A DNA stretch of 64,000 nt from an uncultured Sphingomonadaceae bacterium (GTDB lineage: Bacteria > Pseudomonadota > Alphaproteobacteria > Sphingomonadales > Sphingomonadaceae), in assembly GCA_947497455.1 (NCBI GenBank), contig CANMGU010000002.1, forward strand, positions 776,506 to 840,505. The letters are read 5' to 3'. The notes beneath the pieces are model-generated. The model had not been told where the DNA came from, ran no database searches, and saw only the letters and a program-made list of their open reading frames with translations. A program made the translations under genes and the position numbers. How positions within the stretch are numbered: position 1 is the first letter of the stretch; each line of letters opens with the position of its first letter. This document shows positions 35,705-43,854 of the stretch, in pieces.

Positions 35705-35727
35705 CCGTCTAGGGGGTAGCTAGACGG
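35705..35727. other. Perfect hairpin between cpdR and tRNA-Val
   Basis: CCGTCTAG (35705-35712), 7-nt loop, CTAGACGG (35720-35727), 10 bp after the cpdR stop and 10 bp before the tRNA. There is no T-run, so it may separate or process a cpdR-tRNA transcript and not act as a terminator. Confidence 0.5.
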
Positions 35728-35737
35728 CCTGCAGCGT

Positions 35738-35812
35738 GGGCGTATAGCTCAGTGGTAGAGCACTTCGTTGACATCGAAGGGGTCGGGAGTTCAACTCTCT
35801 CTACGCCCACCA
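35738..35812 (+). tRNA. tRNA-Val (anticodon GAC)
   Basis: 75-nt cloverleaf with encoded CCA: acceptor GGGCGTA/TACGCCC, D-arm AGCTCAGTGGTAGAGC, anticodon stem CTTCG/CGAAG with loop TTGACAT (anticodon GAC), and T-arm loop TTCAACT. It ends in CCA at 35810-35812 followed by ATTTTTCTT. It reads GTC/GTT codons and complements the TAC tRNA at 9789. Confidence 0.95.
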
Positions 35813-35847
35813 TTTTTCTTAATCATGTATCAGAAAATGCACCATGG

Positions 35848-36888
35848 TCAGGCAGCGAGCGCAATATGCGCCGCGAGATCTCGGCTGGGTGAACGACCAT
35901 GCCACGCTGTATATGCCCGGGTGAAGGCGCTCAATTCGCTATAACCCAGTTTGGTTGCTATTTCCGAAAGTGAACGTGTGCCCTCAAGGAAATAAAGCTG
36001 ACAGGTATCGCGGCGTACCTGTTCCAGTATTTGCCGGAAGGAGGCCCCTTCCGCAACGAGCTTGCGTCGTAGAGTCCGTTCGGCCATTCCGAAAGTGTCC
36101 GCAGCCGCGTCAAGACCGAGCCCTGATTTGTCCAGCAGATGAAACAGGTAATTATAGCTCAGTTTAGCCAATGGAACCGATTTTCCACCATTGATCTGAA
36201 ACTGTGCGAACTGTTGTCCTGCAGCCCGCACAACCGCTGCATTGCGGAAAGGATTGGGAAGATCGACAAGGCTCTGATGAAATTCGAGACAGGTATCTGG
36301 TTGATTGAAAAAACATGATAATTTGGGCGTTCGATATTCTGTACTGATTAAACTGTCGTAGTTTTTCCCTCCCCGGTTGCGAAAGCATGCGGCCTTAATC
36401 ACCGGTGTTCCGCCACGGGTTATCGTCTGAGCAACATGACACAAGATTGAAAAAACCACGGAAACCAGTTCGTCAGCCGCATCTGATTCGCGGTCCCAGG
36501 TCAAACGGCATTGATGACCAAGCTCCTGCCATTTCATAAGCGGTCTATGCCTACCAAAATCAAGTGCCGCTGCGGCAGCCTGTAGTACATCTCTCAACGT
36601 TGCGCCAAACATTGCTGCATGACTAAAATCTGAGAAACCGGAGGGCATCATCTCCCTACCAATATCAGATAATATGGCACCGCTGCCAAGTTCTTGGGCC
36701 GTCGTTTGACATAAGATACTGACCGCGTTGCTCCCATATTTCGTTCGCGGATCGCGCAGTTCTGGTTCGGCAAGACCCAATGCTTCCAGCAAGACAGGTT
36801 TTCGCGCACCAATCTCCAGGCAACTGCGGAAGAGCCGATTGAGAAATTGTGATGAAACACTGATATTGTCGTAACTGGTTTGCCCCAT
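35848..36888 (-). CDS. AraC-family transcriptional regulator
   Basis: 346 aa. The C-terminal AraC DNA-binding domain carries two HTHs: the first around LDAAADTFGMAERTLRRKLVAEG, the second around SLSEIATKLGYSELSAFTRAYTAWHGRSPSR, which matches the AraC consensus. The N-terminal about 230 residues resemble the arabinose-binding-domain-like module (PF12625) of OruR/ArgR-type regulators, so it probably senses a small ligand. There is no obvious target gene beside it; its stop faces tRNA-Val and its start lies 153 bp from the fabH end. ATG 36888 (MGQTSYDNISV) is used. Confidence 0.9.
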   Translation of the reverse strand: MGQTSYDNISVSSQFLNRLFRSCLEIGARKPVLLEALGLAEPELRDPRTKYGSNAVSILCQTTAQELGSGAILSDIGREMMPSGFSDFSHAAMFGATLRDVLQAAAAALDFGRHRPLMKWQELGHQCRLTWDRESDAADELVSVVFSILCHVAQTITRGGTPVIKAACFRNRGGKNYDSLISTEYRTPKLSCFFNQPDTCLEFHQSLVDLPNPFRNAAVVRAAGQQFAQFQINGGKSVPLAKLSYNYLFHLLDKSGLGLDAAADTFGMAERTLRRKLVAEGASFRQILEQVRRDTCQLYFLEGTRSLSEIATKLGYSELSAFTRAYTAWHGRSPSRDLAAHIALAA

Positions 36889-37041
36889 CGGTTCAGCTAG
36901 GGGCAGGATATCTGAAAGCTCAATGCTCTTTCGACCAAATTGTAAATTTGACGATCAACAGGTCAATTACAGTCTGGATGGAGCGCTTCGATGTAACTGA
37001 CGCGGAGAATCAGATAACTTTAGCGCAGGCAATATTGGCGT

Positions 37042-38013
37042 CTAGTAGCGAATGACGCTTGCGCCCCAGGTGAAACCGCCGCCCATCGCTTCGAGTACCA
37101 GCAGATCATCCGGTTTTATGCGGCCATCACGAACAGCCGTATCAAGCGCCAAAGGCACTGATGCCGCTGACGTATTGGCATGCTGATCCACTGTCTTGAT
37201 CACCTTTTCAGGCGCTAGATTTAGTTTTTTGGCAGTCGCATCCAATATGCGGGCGTTGGCTTGATGCGGCACAACCCAGTCAACATTATCCATTTGTTCA
37301 CCGGCGGCATCTAATGCCTCAGTCAATACTGATGACAGATTTACGACGGCGTGACGAAACACTTCTCGTCCCTTCATACGAAGCTTACCAACCGTTCCCG
37401 TTGTGCCGGCACCACCATCTACATAAAGCAACTGGTTATGCTCGCCATCAGCATGAAGACGTGTGGACAGCACTCCTTTTTCGGTTTCTTCGCCAGACAG
37501 AATGATCGCACCTGCGCCATCACCAAATAATACGCAGGTCGCCCGGTCTTCCCAGTCGAGGATTCGACTGAATGTTTCCGCGCCGATAACGATCGCATTT
37601 TGTGCGCTGCCAGCGCGGATCATGCTCTCTGCAACGGACAACGCATAGAGAAAGCCTGAACAGACCGCCGCAACATCAAAGGCAACACATCCATTGCAGC
37701 CCAGTTCATGCTGCACGATCGTTGCGGTTGCGGGAAAGGTCTGGTCCGGCGTTGCAGTTGCCAATATGATCAAATCAATATCATCTGCGGTCAGTCCCGA
37801 CATGTCGAGTGCTTGCCGTGCTGCGGCTGTCGCCAGACTTGACGTTGTTTCATCATCCTCTGCGATATGACGAAATTTTATGCCGGTACGTTCAACAATC
37901 CATGCGTCGGTGGTATCGACTTTTTCTGCGAGTTCGGCATTTGACACTTTCGTCCGCGGTAGGGCCGAGCCGGTCCCCTTAATGACCGCACGGCGGGCGG
38001 TCGCGCCACTCAT
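37042..38013 (-). CDS. fabH: 3-oxoacyl-ACP synthase III
   Basis: Initiates type II fatty-acid synthesis by condensing acetyl-CoA with malonyl-ACP. The 323-aa product carries the full catalytic triad: Cys118 in VAAVCSGFLYAL, His in VVPHQANARI (near 250) and Asn in DQHANTSAASVP (near 280). It also has ERTGIKFRHIAEDDETTSSL, typical of FabH. The start overlaps the plsX stop by 4 nt. In many alphaproteobacteria ihfA and a merR-type gene follow fabH; here an AraC gene follows, so the operon ends early. Confidence 0.96.
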   Translation of the reverse strand: MSGATARRAVIKGTGSALPRTKVSNAELAEKVDTTDAWIVERTGIKFRHIAEDDETTSSLATAAARQALDMSGLTADDIDLIILATATPDQTFPATATIVQHELGCNGCVAFDVAAVCSGFLYALSVAESMIRAGSAQNAIVIGAETFSRILDWEDRATCVLFGDGAGAIILSGEETEKGVLSTRLHADGEHNQLLYVDGGAGTTGTVGKLRMKGREVFRHAVVNLSSVLTEALDAAGEQMDNVDWVVPHQANARILDATAKKLNLAPEKVIKTVDQHANTSAASVPLALDTAVRDGRIKPDDLLVLEAMGGGFTWGASVIRY

Positions 38014-39053
38014 TTGCCAGCTAACTCCACTGGAGGTAAGCTGCTGATCTTATTCAGGTCTTCGCTAATGCGTTCCAAAATGCTGTCCTCTACCAACCTT
38101 GCGGCAACTTCTACCGCATTGGCTACGCCTTTTTCATCGGCACTTCCATGGCTTTTTACCACGACACCGTTCAAGCCCAGAAAAACCGCACCATTGTGAT
38201 TGTTGGGATCGAGATGTTCTTTCAGCAATTCTGTCGCTGGTCGAGAGATCAGAAAACCGATCTTGGAGCGTAGAGAGCTTAAAAAACTGCGTTTCAGCAG
38301 ATCGGTGACAAAGCGTGCTGTGCCCTCAAGCGCCTTTAGTGCAATATTGCCTGAGAAGCCGTCTGTCACGATAACATCAACTTCGCCGGTTGAGATCTTG
38401 TCCGCTTCCGTGAAACCTTGAAAATTCATGGCCAGACCATCAGCATTTTTCAGCGCTTCGGCAGCGACTTGCAATGTTCCTGTGCCCTTACCGTCTTCCG
38501 TTCCGATATTCAGCAGCTTCACCTTTGGCTTTTCAAAGCCATGCATGATCCGGCTATAAGCTGCGCCCATTACGGAAAATTGAACGAGATTGCGGCTGTC
38601 GCACTCGGCATTGGCGCCCAGATCCAGCATCACGACGTCGCTGTCTTTCATGGTTGGCAGCAAAGCCGCGAGGGCCGGACGATCAATGCCCGGCATGGTG
38701 CGTAGCGCAAGTTTTGAGATCGCCATCAGGGCACCGGTATTGCCAGCGCTCACCGCCGCGCTTACTTCGCCAGCCTTTACCGCGCTGACTGCCATGCCCA
38801 TTGATGTTTTTTTGGAGCCGCGCAGCGCCTGGCTGGGTTTCGCATCACCGGAAACGACATCTTCAGCGTGTAATATTTCGGAAGCAGCGCTAAGATTGGG
38901 ATGGCTTTTCAGCGCTTCCTTGATCTCGTTTTCATCACCAACAAACAGGAATTGAAATCCTTCGTGCCGATGCCGGGCTAGAGCAGCGCCTGCAACCATT
39001 ACGCGCGCGCCGATATCACCGCCCATCGCGTCAATTGCGATTCGCGGCCTCAT
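38010..39053 (-). CDS. plsX: Phosphate acyltransferase
   Basis: Makes acyl-phosphate from acyl-ACP for glycerol-3-phosphate acylation by PlsY in phospholipid synthesis. The 347-aa product begins RPRIAIDAMGGDIGARVMVAG, with the invariant IAIDAMGGD. SAGNTGALMAISKLAL, GIDRPALAALLP, DLGANAEC and VTDGFSGNIALKALEG are further PlsX marks. I take ATG 39053; a GTG six bases upstream, better placed from GGGGA, is an alternative. It follows rpmF by 67 nt and overlaps fabH, the standard rpmF-plsX-fabH order. Confidence 0.95.
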   Translation of the reverse strand: MRPRIAIDAMGGDIGARVMVAGAALARHRHEGFQFLFVGDENEIKEALKSHPNLSAASEILHAEDVVSGDAKPSQALRGSKKTSMGMAVSAVKAGEVSAAVSAGNTGALMAISKLALRTMPGIDRPALAALLPTMKDSDVVMLDLGANAECDSRNLVQFSVMGAAYSRIMHGFEKPKVKLLNIGTEDGKGTGTLQVAAEALKNADGLAMNFQGFTEADKISTGEVDVIVTDGFSGNIALKALEGTARFVTDLLKRSFLSSLRSKIGFLISRPATELLKEHLDPNNHNGAVFLGLNGVVVKSHGSADEKGVANAVEVAARLVEDSILERISEDLNKISSLPPVELAGK

Positions 39054-39120
39054 CCCCACCGGTTATTCCCCTTGATTAAATGCGTGATGGCGTGACGTTA
39101 GTCGACCAAAGTCCGAAAGA

Positions 39121-39300
39121 CTAAAGGTCGACTGCCATTACTTCACGGCCATTATAGAAACCGCAAGCCCCACACATATGGTGAGGGCGCTTCAGTTCGC
39201 CGCAATTGGAACATTCTTGATAGGCTTCGACTTTCAAAGCATCATGAGAACGGCGCATTCCGCGCTTGGACGGCGTAGTTTTTCGTTTAGGGACAGCCAT
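39121..39300 (-). CDS. rpmF: 50S ribosomal protein L32
   Basis: 59-aa ribosomal protein read from ATG at 39300 to TAG at 39121-39123. It begins [20 protein letters not shown] and has the zinc ribbon [20 protein letters not shown], with two Cys-x2-Cys pairs, so this is the zinc-binding form. Ends [10 protein letters not shown]. It heads the rpmF-plsX-fabH operon and has a good promoter about 40-70 bp upstream. Confidence 0.97.
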   Translation of the reverse strand: MAVPKRKTTPSKRGMRRSHDALKVEAYQECSNCGELKRPHHMCGACGFYNGREVMAVDL

Positions 39301-39341
39301 TGCTAAGCCTGTTCGTTAAATTTCAAATTTCATATATGTGT

Positions 39342-39370
39342 ATAATAAGCCAAACGCCGCTGTTGAGCAA
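39342..39370 (-). promoter_or_regulatory. Putative sigma70-type promoter of rpmF-plsX-fabH
   Basis: On the minus strand TTGCTC (39370-39365), a 17-bp spacer, then TATTAT (39347-39342), 41 bp before the rpmF start. Both boxes and the spacing are good. Confidence 0.6.
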
Positions 39371-39516
39371 GCTTACCTCTATATAACAACAGAGAATCAC
39401 CGACTCATGCGTAAGCGAATTACACGCGAAGGGGCGCGTATAACGATTTTCCCGTGCGTTGCAAGCATTGTGCTTCTATAGGCAGGGGATAAATTCAAAA
39501 GCTTTTTGGGGGAACG

Positions 39517-39948
39517 ATGATTTTACCGATTACACTTACGATTGCCGGAGCCGCAGCGATGGTCAATATCTGGTTGATGATCCGCGTCGGGCAGGTCCGC
39601 ACATCAGAGAAAGTTAGTGTCGGCGATGGAGGAAATGAGAGGGTTATTCGCCGGATGCGTGCGCATGCCAACTATGGCGAAAGCTTGCCGATCATATTGA
39701 TCCTGATTGCGGTAATCGAGCTCGCAACCGGTTCCCATACATGGCTATGGATTGTTGGTGGCCTCTATATGCTCGGCCGAATTGCCCATGGTATCGGAAT
39801 GGATGGCGGAAAACTGGGCAAAGGCCGCATGGTTGGTACTATATTTACACTGCTTATCACGCTTGGTCTTGGGGCTTATGCCATCGCGATTCCCTATTTT
39901 AGTACGGTAGACGCAAGCACGCCGCCGGTAACAGTCCAGGCAGGCTAG
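39517..39948 (+). CDS. MAPEG-family membrane protein
   Basis: 143 aa with four hydrophobic helices: LTIAGAAAMVNIWLMIRVGQ, SLPIILILIAVIELAT, WLWIVGGLYMLGRIAHGIGM and TLLITLGLGAYAIAIPYF. The stretch RVIRRMRAHANYGESLPIIL is the conserved glutathione-site helix of the MAPEG superfamily (membrane-associated eicosanoid/glutathione enzymes); bacterial members are of unknown substrate. GGGGG precedes ATG 39517. It is alone, with rpmF divergent upstream. Confidence 0.88.
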   Translation: MILPITLTIAGAAAMVNIWLMIRVGQVRTSEKVSVGDGGNERVIRRMRAHANYGESLPIILILIAVIELATGSHTWLWIVGGLYMLGRIAHGIGMDGGKLGKGRMVGTIFTLLITLGLGAYAIAIPYFSTVDASTPPVTVQAG

Positions 39949-39960
39949 CTAACCGTTCGA

Positions 39961-40413
39961 CTAAGCGCTTGCGCCGGAGGAATGTGTTTGGTTTGCGACC
40001 AAGAAGCGCCCGAAAATCCATCCGCCGAGTCCGCCTGCAACCATTTGGGATAGAAAGCCGAGTGTCGAGCGCGCGCCGCTGATCGGAACGGTTTGAAACA
40101 TCATATACATTAGCCCCAATGCGGCGCCAATTGCCGCTGCTCCAGCGACCGGATAGGCAATATTTGCCAGATTGGGGAGCAGCCGCTTCAGGAGAGCTGC
40201 AATAGAAAATGCGATCAAAAAGCTCAGGGCAATAATCACAAAATATAGTAGCATATTGGAAATATCGAATAGGGTCATATTGAGCCGATCGCTCCATGTT
40301 ACAGGAACGCCATGCGCGTTCATCACAAATTGAGAATTGACCGCTGTTCCCAAGATATAGGTGATCAATGCTCCTCCAAATAACCCGAGAATAAAGCGAA
40401 AAAAGCCAGCCAT
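39961..40413 (-). CDS. Hypothetical four-helix membrane protein
   Basis: 150 aa. Hydrophobic segments at about 5-26 (FILGLFGGALITYILGTAV), 54-75 (LLYFVIIALSFLIAFSIAALL), 84-108 (NIAYPVAGAAAIGAALGLMYMM) and 119-138 (LGFLSQMVAGGLGGWIFGRFL). The short N-terminus and a loop with NAHGVPVTWSDRL face opposite sides. I recognise no family. It converges with the MAPEG gene and is divergent from the sugar dehydrogenase gene, about 120 bp between starts. Confidence 0.7.
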   Translation of the reverse strand: MAGFFRFILGLFGGALITYILGTAVNSQFVMNAHGVPVTWSDRLNMTLFDISNMLLYFVIIALSFLIAFSIAALLKRLLPNLANIAYPVAGAAAIGAALGLMYMMFQTVPISGARSTLGFLSQMVAGGLGGWIFGRFLVANQTHSSGASA

Positions 40414-40535
40414 AGTGGTAAACTCCAGAAGTGCATCGAACCTAGCTTCTTTGGCAGGCTGATCAAGCGTAAATGCTTATAGACAAAAGCTTGGACATCA
40501 TTGAAAGTCGTCACATCAAGTTCCGGGGAAACAAA

Positions 40536-41738
40536 ATGCGCAGCAACTCTATCATTCTTTCGATACTGGCGTCCTGTCTGATGATATCCTGTGCCGATCA
40601 GGGGGCATCTTCCTCCGGTACCAAAACCAGCGAATTGGCTGGCAAGGCGGACCCTGCGCCAATAAACTATGAAATTCAGACCGTCGCAGATAGCCTCGAT
40701 CATCCCTGGTCTCTCGCCTTCCTGCCCAATGGTGACATGCTGGTGACCGAACGTACTGGCAGACTGAAGCGTGTCGGCAAAAATGGGAAGATTGATCTGG
40801 TTCACGATTTTACCACGGGCGAACCGCACCCAAAAGTACACTTCGGCGACAGCATGCAGGCCGGGCTGTTTGACGTTGTTCTGCATCCGCAGTTTGAGTC
40901 CAACAGTCAGATCTATATTTCCTATGCCGCGCAGCAAGGGGGCCAGAATAGTTTGCTGCTGATGCGGTTTAAATATGATGACAGCGCGGCACCGCGTCTT
41001 TCGGAGGGAAAACAGCTATTTACCGCTTCACCGGCTCGTGTGCAGGGGAATCACTATGGTGCCCGTATCCAGTTTCTGGGCGATGGCACATTGCTAATGC
41101 CGGTCGGGGACGCATTTCATTTTCGCGAAAAAGCGCAGCAACTCGATACCCATTTCGGCAAAATTGTCCGCTTGAACGATGACGGTTCGGTGCCAGCAGA
41201 CAATCCATTTGTGGATAGGGAAGGGGCTTTGCCGGAAATCTGGAGCTACGGTCACCGCAATCCGCAGGGAATCATTCTGGCCACCGATGGGCGGGTCTTC
41301 GCTCATGAGCATGGACCCGCTGGCGGAGATGAGATTAACGAGATCAAGGCTGGAGTAAATTACGGATGGCCGACGGTCTCCTATGGAATAGATTATTCCG
41401 GCGGACGCATATCACCGTTTGAAGCGCGTGATGGAACGGAGCAATCGCTGGTCCACTTTACTCCCTCCATAGCCCCTTCCGGGTTCGCACAATATTCCGG
41501 TGAAGCTTTTCCGGACTGGCAGGATGATCTTTTTCTCTCTGCTTTGGTCCTAAAGCACGTGCGTCACGTTGAGATAGGAGCCGACGGCTCTTTGGGAAAG
41601 CAAACGGAACTTTTTGGTGAATTGGGAGCGCGCTTCCGTGACGTGCGAACCGGACCGGATGGTTATTTATATCTTCTGACGGAAGACAAATCCGGGCCGG
41701 TCAGCAAAATTCTGCGCGTCGTTCCCAAACGGTCCTAA
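40536..41738 (+). CDS. PQQ-dependent sugar (aldose) dehydrogenase, lipoprotein form
   Basis: 400-aa six-bladed propeller of the GDH-B/aldose sugar dehydrogenase family. It oxidises aldose sugars in the periplasm and passes electrons to the respiratory chain. The N-terminus has lipobox LMISCAD, so it should be membrane-anchored. Motifs: LDHPWSLAFLPNGDMLVTER, GNHYGARIQFLGDG (catalytic His region), EIWSYGHRNPQGIIL (PQQ/metal site) and HEHGPAGGDEINEIKAGVNY. No pqq synthesis genes are in view, so cofactor must come from elsewhere. ATG 40536 has GGGGAA upstream. It converges with the metallo-hydrolase gene, 4 bp of overlap at the stops. Confidence 0.9.
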   Translation: MRSNSIILSILASCLMISCADQGASSSGTKTSELAGKADPAPINYEIQTVADSLDHPWSLAFLPNGDMLVTERTGRLKRVGKNGKIDLVHDFTTGEPHPKVHFGDSMQAGLFDVVLHPQFESNSQIYISYAAQQGGQNSLLLMRFKYDDSAAPRLSEGKQLFTASPARVQGNHYGARIQFLGDGTLLMPVGDAFHFREKAQQLDTHFGKIVRLNDDGSVPADNPFVDREGALPEIWSYGHRNPQGIILATDGRVFAHEHGPAGGDEINEIKAGVNYGWPTVSYGIDYSGGRISPFEARDGTEQSLVHFTPSIAPSGFAQYSGEAFPDWQDDLFLSALVLKHVRHVEIGADGSLGKQTELFGELGARFRDVRTGPDGYLYLLTEDKSGPVSKILRVVPKRS

Positions 41739-42397
41739 CGCGAGGCCAGCACATCATCCGCTACAAAGGCATTGGTTTTGCGCTCATAGCCAAATTGGCT
41801 GGTTGGCCCATGGCCGGGAATGAAGGTTACATCATCGCCAAGCGGCCATAGTTTTTGAGTAATGGCGTCGATCAAGTCCTGATGGTTGCCGCGCGGAAAA
41901 TCAGTGCGGCCGATGGAGCCTTGAAAAATTACATCTCCGACCACTGCGAGCTTCGACGGCTGATGATAGAAAATAACGTGACCAGGCGTATGCCCCGGGC
42001 AATGAATGACATCCAGAACGAGATCGCCAACAGTCACTTGATCGCCGTCATTTAGCCAGCGATCAGGTTCAAAGCTTTTTGCCTCCATTCCATAACGCGC
42101 GCCATCACCGTCCAGTTGCTCAATCCAAAACAGATCGTCCCGGTGCGGCCCTTCGATCGGCAGGCCCAGTTCTTCGGCAAGCATCCCGGCTTGGCCGCAA
42201 TGATCGAGATGGCCGTGGGTGATGATGATTTTTTCCAGATCGACACCATGTTCCGCTACCGCTGCCTTGAGGCGACTCAAGTCCCCCCCAGGATCGCTGA
42301 GCGCAGCCTTGTTTGTCTTGGTACACCACAAGAGGGTGCAATTTTGCTGGAGCGGTGTGACCGGAATAATCACGGCCTTTAGAGGAGCTTCTGTCAT
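41735..42397 (-). CDS. Metallo-beta-lactamase-fold hydrolase (glyoxalase II-like, YcbL type)
   Basis: 220 aa. It shows the metal motif ITHGHLDHCGQ (HxHxDH), HCPGHTPGHVIFY, VVGDVIFQGSIGRTDFPRG and FIPGHGPTSQFGYER, with all metal ligands in place. This matches the YcbL/glyoxalase-II-like subgroup that hydrolyses thioesters such as S-lactoylglutathione; the natural substrate is uncertain. With gshA and a VOC protein elsewhere in the window, glutathione-linked detoxification is plausible. ATG 42397 begins MTEAPLKAVIIPV. Confidence 0.9.
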   Translation of the reverse strand: MTEAPLKAVIIPVTPLQQNCTLLWCTKTNKAALSDPGGDLSRLKAAVAEHGVDLEKIIITHGHLDHCGQAGMLAEELGLPIEGPHRDDLFWIEQLDGDGARYGMEAKSFEPDRWLNDGDQVTVGDLVLDVIHCPGHTPGHVIFYHQPSKLAVVGDVIFQGSIGRTDFPRGNHQDLIDAITQKLWPLGDDVTFIPGHGPTSQFGYERKTNAFVADDVLASR

Positions 42398-42466
42398 GCA
42401 CAGCTATTTGGCGGGACGGCCAGCAAGTTGCAAGGCCTGATAGTGTTAAGTGGTCAAAGCGACCGC

Positions 42467-43144
42467 CTATAACCGCCGACCGGTCCAAACCACGCGGCCA
42501 ATGATATTGACCTCTTGCGGTTTGACATCGTCCCAGTTCGGATAGCGATCATTGTCACTGCGAATCGATAATTTGCCTGACGGCCGAAGTGCCAGCCGTT
42601 TTACCAGCAGAACATCGTCCATCCGCAGCACATAGATGCCATCGCGCAAAGGCCGTTCAGCAGCACTGTGGTCGACCATGATATCGTCGCCATCACACAA
42701 GGTTGGGTCCATTGAATCGCCATCGACAGAGATTAGCGACAAGTTAGCAGGATCAGTACCAAGCTGTTTCAGCCATTTCGCGCCAAAGGCCATATTGTCT
42801 TGAATTGCATCATCGTCGGCCAATGATCCGGGGCCGGCAGACGCTTCGACTTGCAACTGCTTGATCCGCACGAGATTATGGCTGGCAATACTGGCCGAGC
42901 CGCTCCCTGGTATCTGACCCGCGCCGCCTAGCACTTGCTCGTCGACTGCATAAAATTCTGCCAGCTTGCGACGATCAATTTCATCCAGTTTCTTGGGTGT
43001 ACCACGCTTTATAAACTGTTGAATATAGGCAGGGTTTTTGCCCAGCATCCGGGATAATGATGAAAAATCGTCGCCATTTTTCCGGATCAACTGTTCCAGA
43101 TTACTGCGTGGATCTCCCATCGCCATTGATATCGCTTGGGCCAT
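42467..43144 (-). CDS. LexA-like S24-family repressor
   Basis: 225 aa. The N-terminal about 70 residues form a helix-turn-helix (DFSSLSRMLGKNPAYIQQFI, then KRGTPKKLDEIDRRKLAEFY). A linker leads to an S24 peptidase domain with the nucleophile Ser in SVDGDSMDPTL and the general-base Lys in VLLVKRLALR. ADQ/ASAGPG just before it may be the self-cleavage linker. Thus it is probably a repressor inactivated by autoproteolysis after DNA damage, like LexA or phage CI. Start codons at 43144, 43126 and 43120 are possible. It is divergent from a small HTH gene across an array of TAGGAAA repeats that it most likely binds. No phage genes are nearby. Confidence 0.88.
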   Translation of the reverse strand: MAQAISMAMGDPRSNLEQLIRKNGDDFSSLSRMLGKNPAYIQQFIKRGTPKKLDEIDRRKLAEFYAVDEQVLGGAGQIPGSGSASIASHNLVRIKQLQVEASAGPGSLADDDAIQDNMAFGAKWLKQLGTDPANLSLISVDGDSMDPTLCDGDDIMVDHSAAERPLRDGIYVLRMDDVLLVKRLALRPSGKLSIRSDNDRYPNWDDVKPQEVNIIGRVVWTGRRL

Positions 43145-43179
43145 ATAACCGATTTAACCTCATTGACCGGAATTGGCAA

Positions 43180-43233
43180 TAGGAAAATTCCTAGACATGT
43201 AGGAAATTACATTTCAAATAGGAAAATACCTAT
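43180..43233. promoter_or_regulatory. Operator-like array of three TAGGAAA sites between divergent genes
   Basis: Three sites start at 43180, 43200 and 43219, i.e. 20 and 19 bp apart (two helical turns). The first, TAGGAAAATTCCTA (43180-43193), is a perfect palindrome around AA. The third, ATAGGAAAATACCTAT (43218-43233), has arms ATAGG/CCTAT. The middle, TAGGAAATTAC, is a half site. They lie 36-90 bp before the S24 repressor start and about 60-115 bp before the divergent small gene, where a self-regulating repressor should bind. Confidence 0.72.
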
Positions 43234-43295
43234 CTGGACGAGTCGGCAGCCGAATTCTTGTCCGCAAACTGCTTAAACTGAACGGAGATCAAGCA

Positions 43296-43484
43296 ATGCA
43301 TCTTTTAAGGGAAATCGAGGTTTTCATGCGCGAATCGGACATGGCATCGACGAAATTCGGACGCCTGGCGGTCAGCGATCCACGCTTTGTGGACGACTTA
43401 CGCAACGGTAGGCAACCGGGGAGAAAAATATCAAAACGCACAGAACATTTCATGAACAAATGGAGGAGTGATCATGCGGGCTGA
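43296..43484 (+). CDS. Small HTH-like protein divergent from the S24 repressor
   Basis: 62 aa, basic. The core STKFGRLAVSDPRFVDDLRN has the spacing of a lambda-repressor-type helix-turn-helix, with GRQPGRKISKRTEHFMNKW as the following helix; the family is unnamed as far as I know. A GGAG site lies 8 nt before ATG 43296. The downstream gene overlaps its 3' end by 11 nt, so the two are co-translated. It may be an anti-repressor or an accessory DNA-binder of the divergent S24 regulator; this is inference. Confidence 0.72.
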   Translation: MHLLREIEVFMRESDMASTKFGRLAVSDPRFVDDLRNGRQPGRKISKRTEHFMNKWRSDHAG

Positions 43485-43854
43485 TGCCGTTGAGAGAGAG
43501 AAGTCACAGAAAAGCAGCCGTGGGGATCCGGCGTCGAGAATAGTTGAACAGCTGCAAAAGCTGTTCGGTACAAATTATGTGGTGACGATGGTGCGAGAGC
43601 GACCATGGGCCAGTATCACCTTCTCTGGAACCCGGCATATTCTCGCTGTTAAACCAACGGTGCGCGGTGAAATGACCGTTATCGGTTCAGCTTGCGATCA
43701 GTTACCTGACCACGAAATTAATCTGCCCGGTCATTTTGTTGCTGACATTCTGGTCCACCATGAAAGCACCAGCGACAACCATCTCACAATCGAGCTGCTC
43801 ACCATCAATGATCCAGTGGCCAGCGGGAATAGCCGATTGATGAAACCTGATTAA
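43474..43854 (+). CDS. Unknown 126-aa protein co-translated with the small HTH gene
   Basis: Starts at ATG 43474, 5 nt after GGAGGAG, and overlaps the previous gene by 11 nt (GTG 43468 is less well placed). The product has a charged N-terminus (ADAVEREKSQKSSRGDPASR) and a likely alpha-beta core: IVEQLQKLFGTNYVVTMVRE, then RPWASITFSGTRHILAV, with LPDHEINLPGHFVADILVHH and LTIELLTIND. No cysteines except C77-like in SACDQ, no signal, no helix long enough for a membrane. I do not recognise a family. The placement suggests control by the S24 repressor and a possible DNA-damage-related role. Confidence 0.72.
   Translation: MRADAVEREKSQKSSRGDPASRIVEQLQKLFGTNYVVTMVRERPWASITFSGTRHILAVKPTVRGEMTVIGSACDQLPDHEINLPGHFVADILVHHESTSDNHLTIELLTINDPVASGNSRLMKPD

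Noticed and set aside
42467..43144. Prophage remnant around the S24 repressor
   Set aside because: CI-like repressors suggest a phage, but no integrase, structural or replication gene is nearby and flanks are ordinary chromosomal genes.
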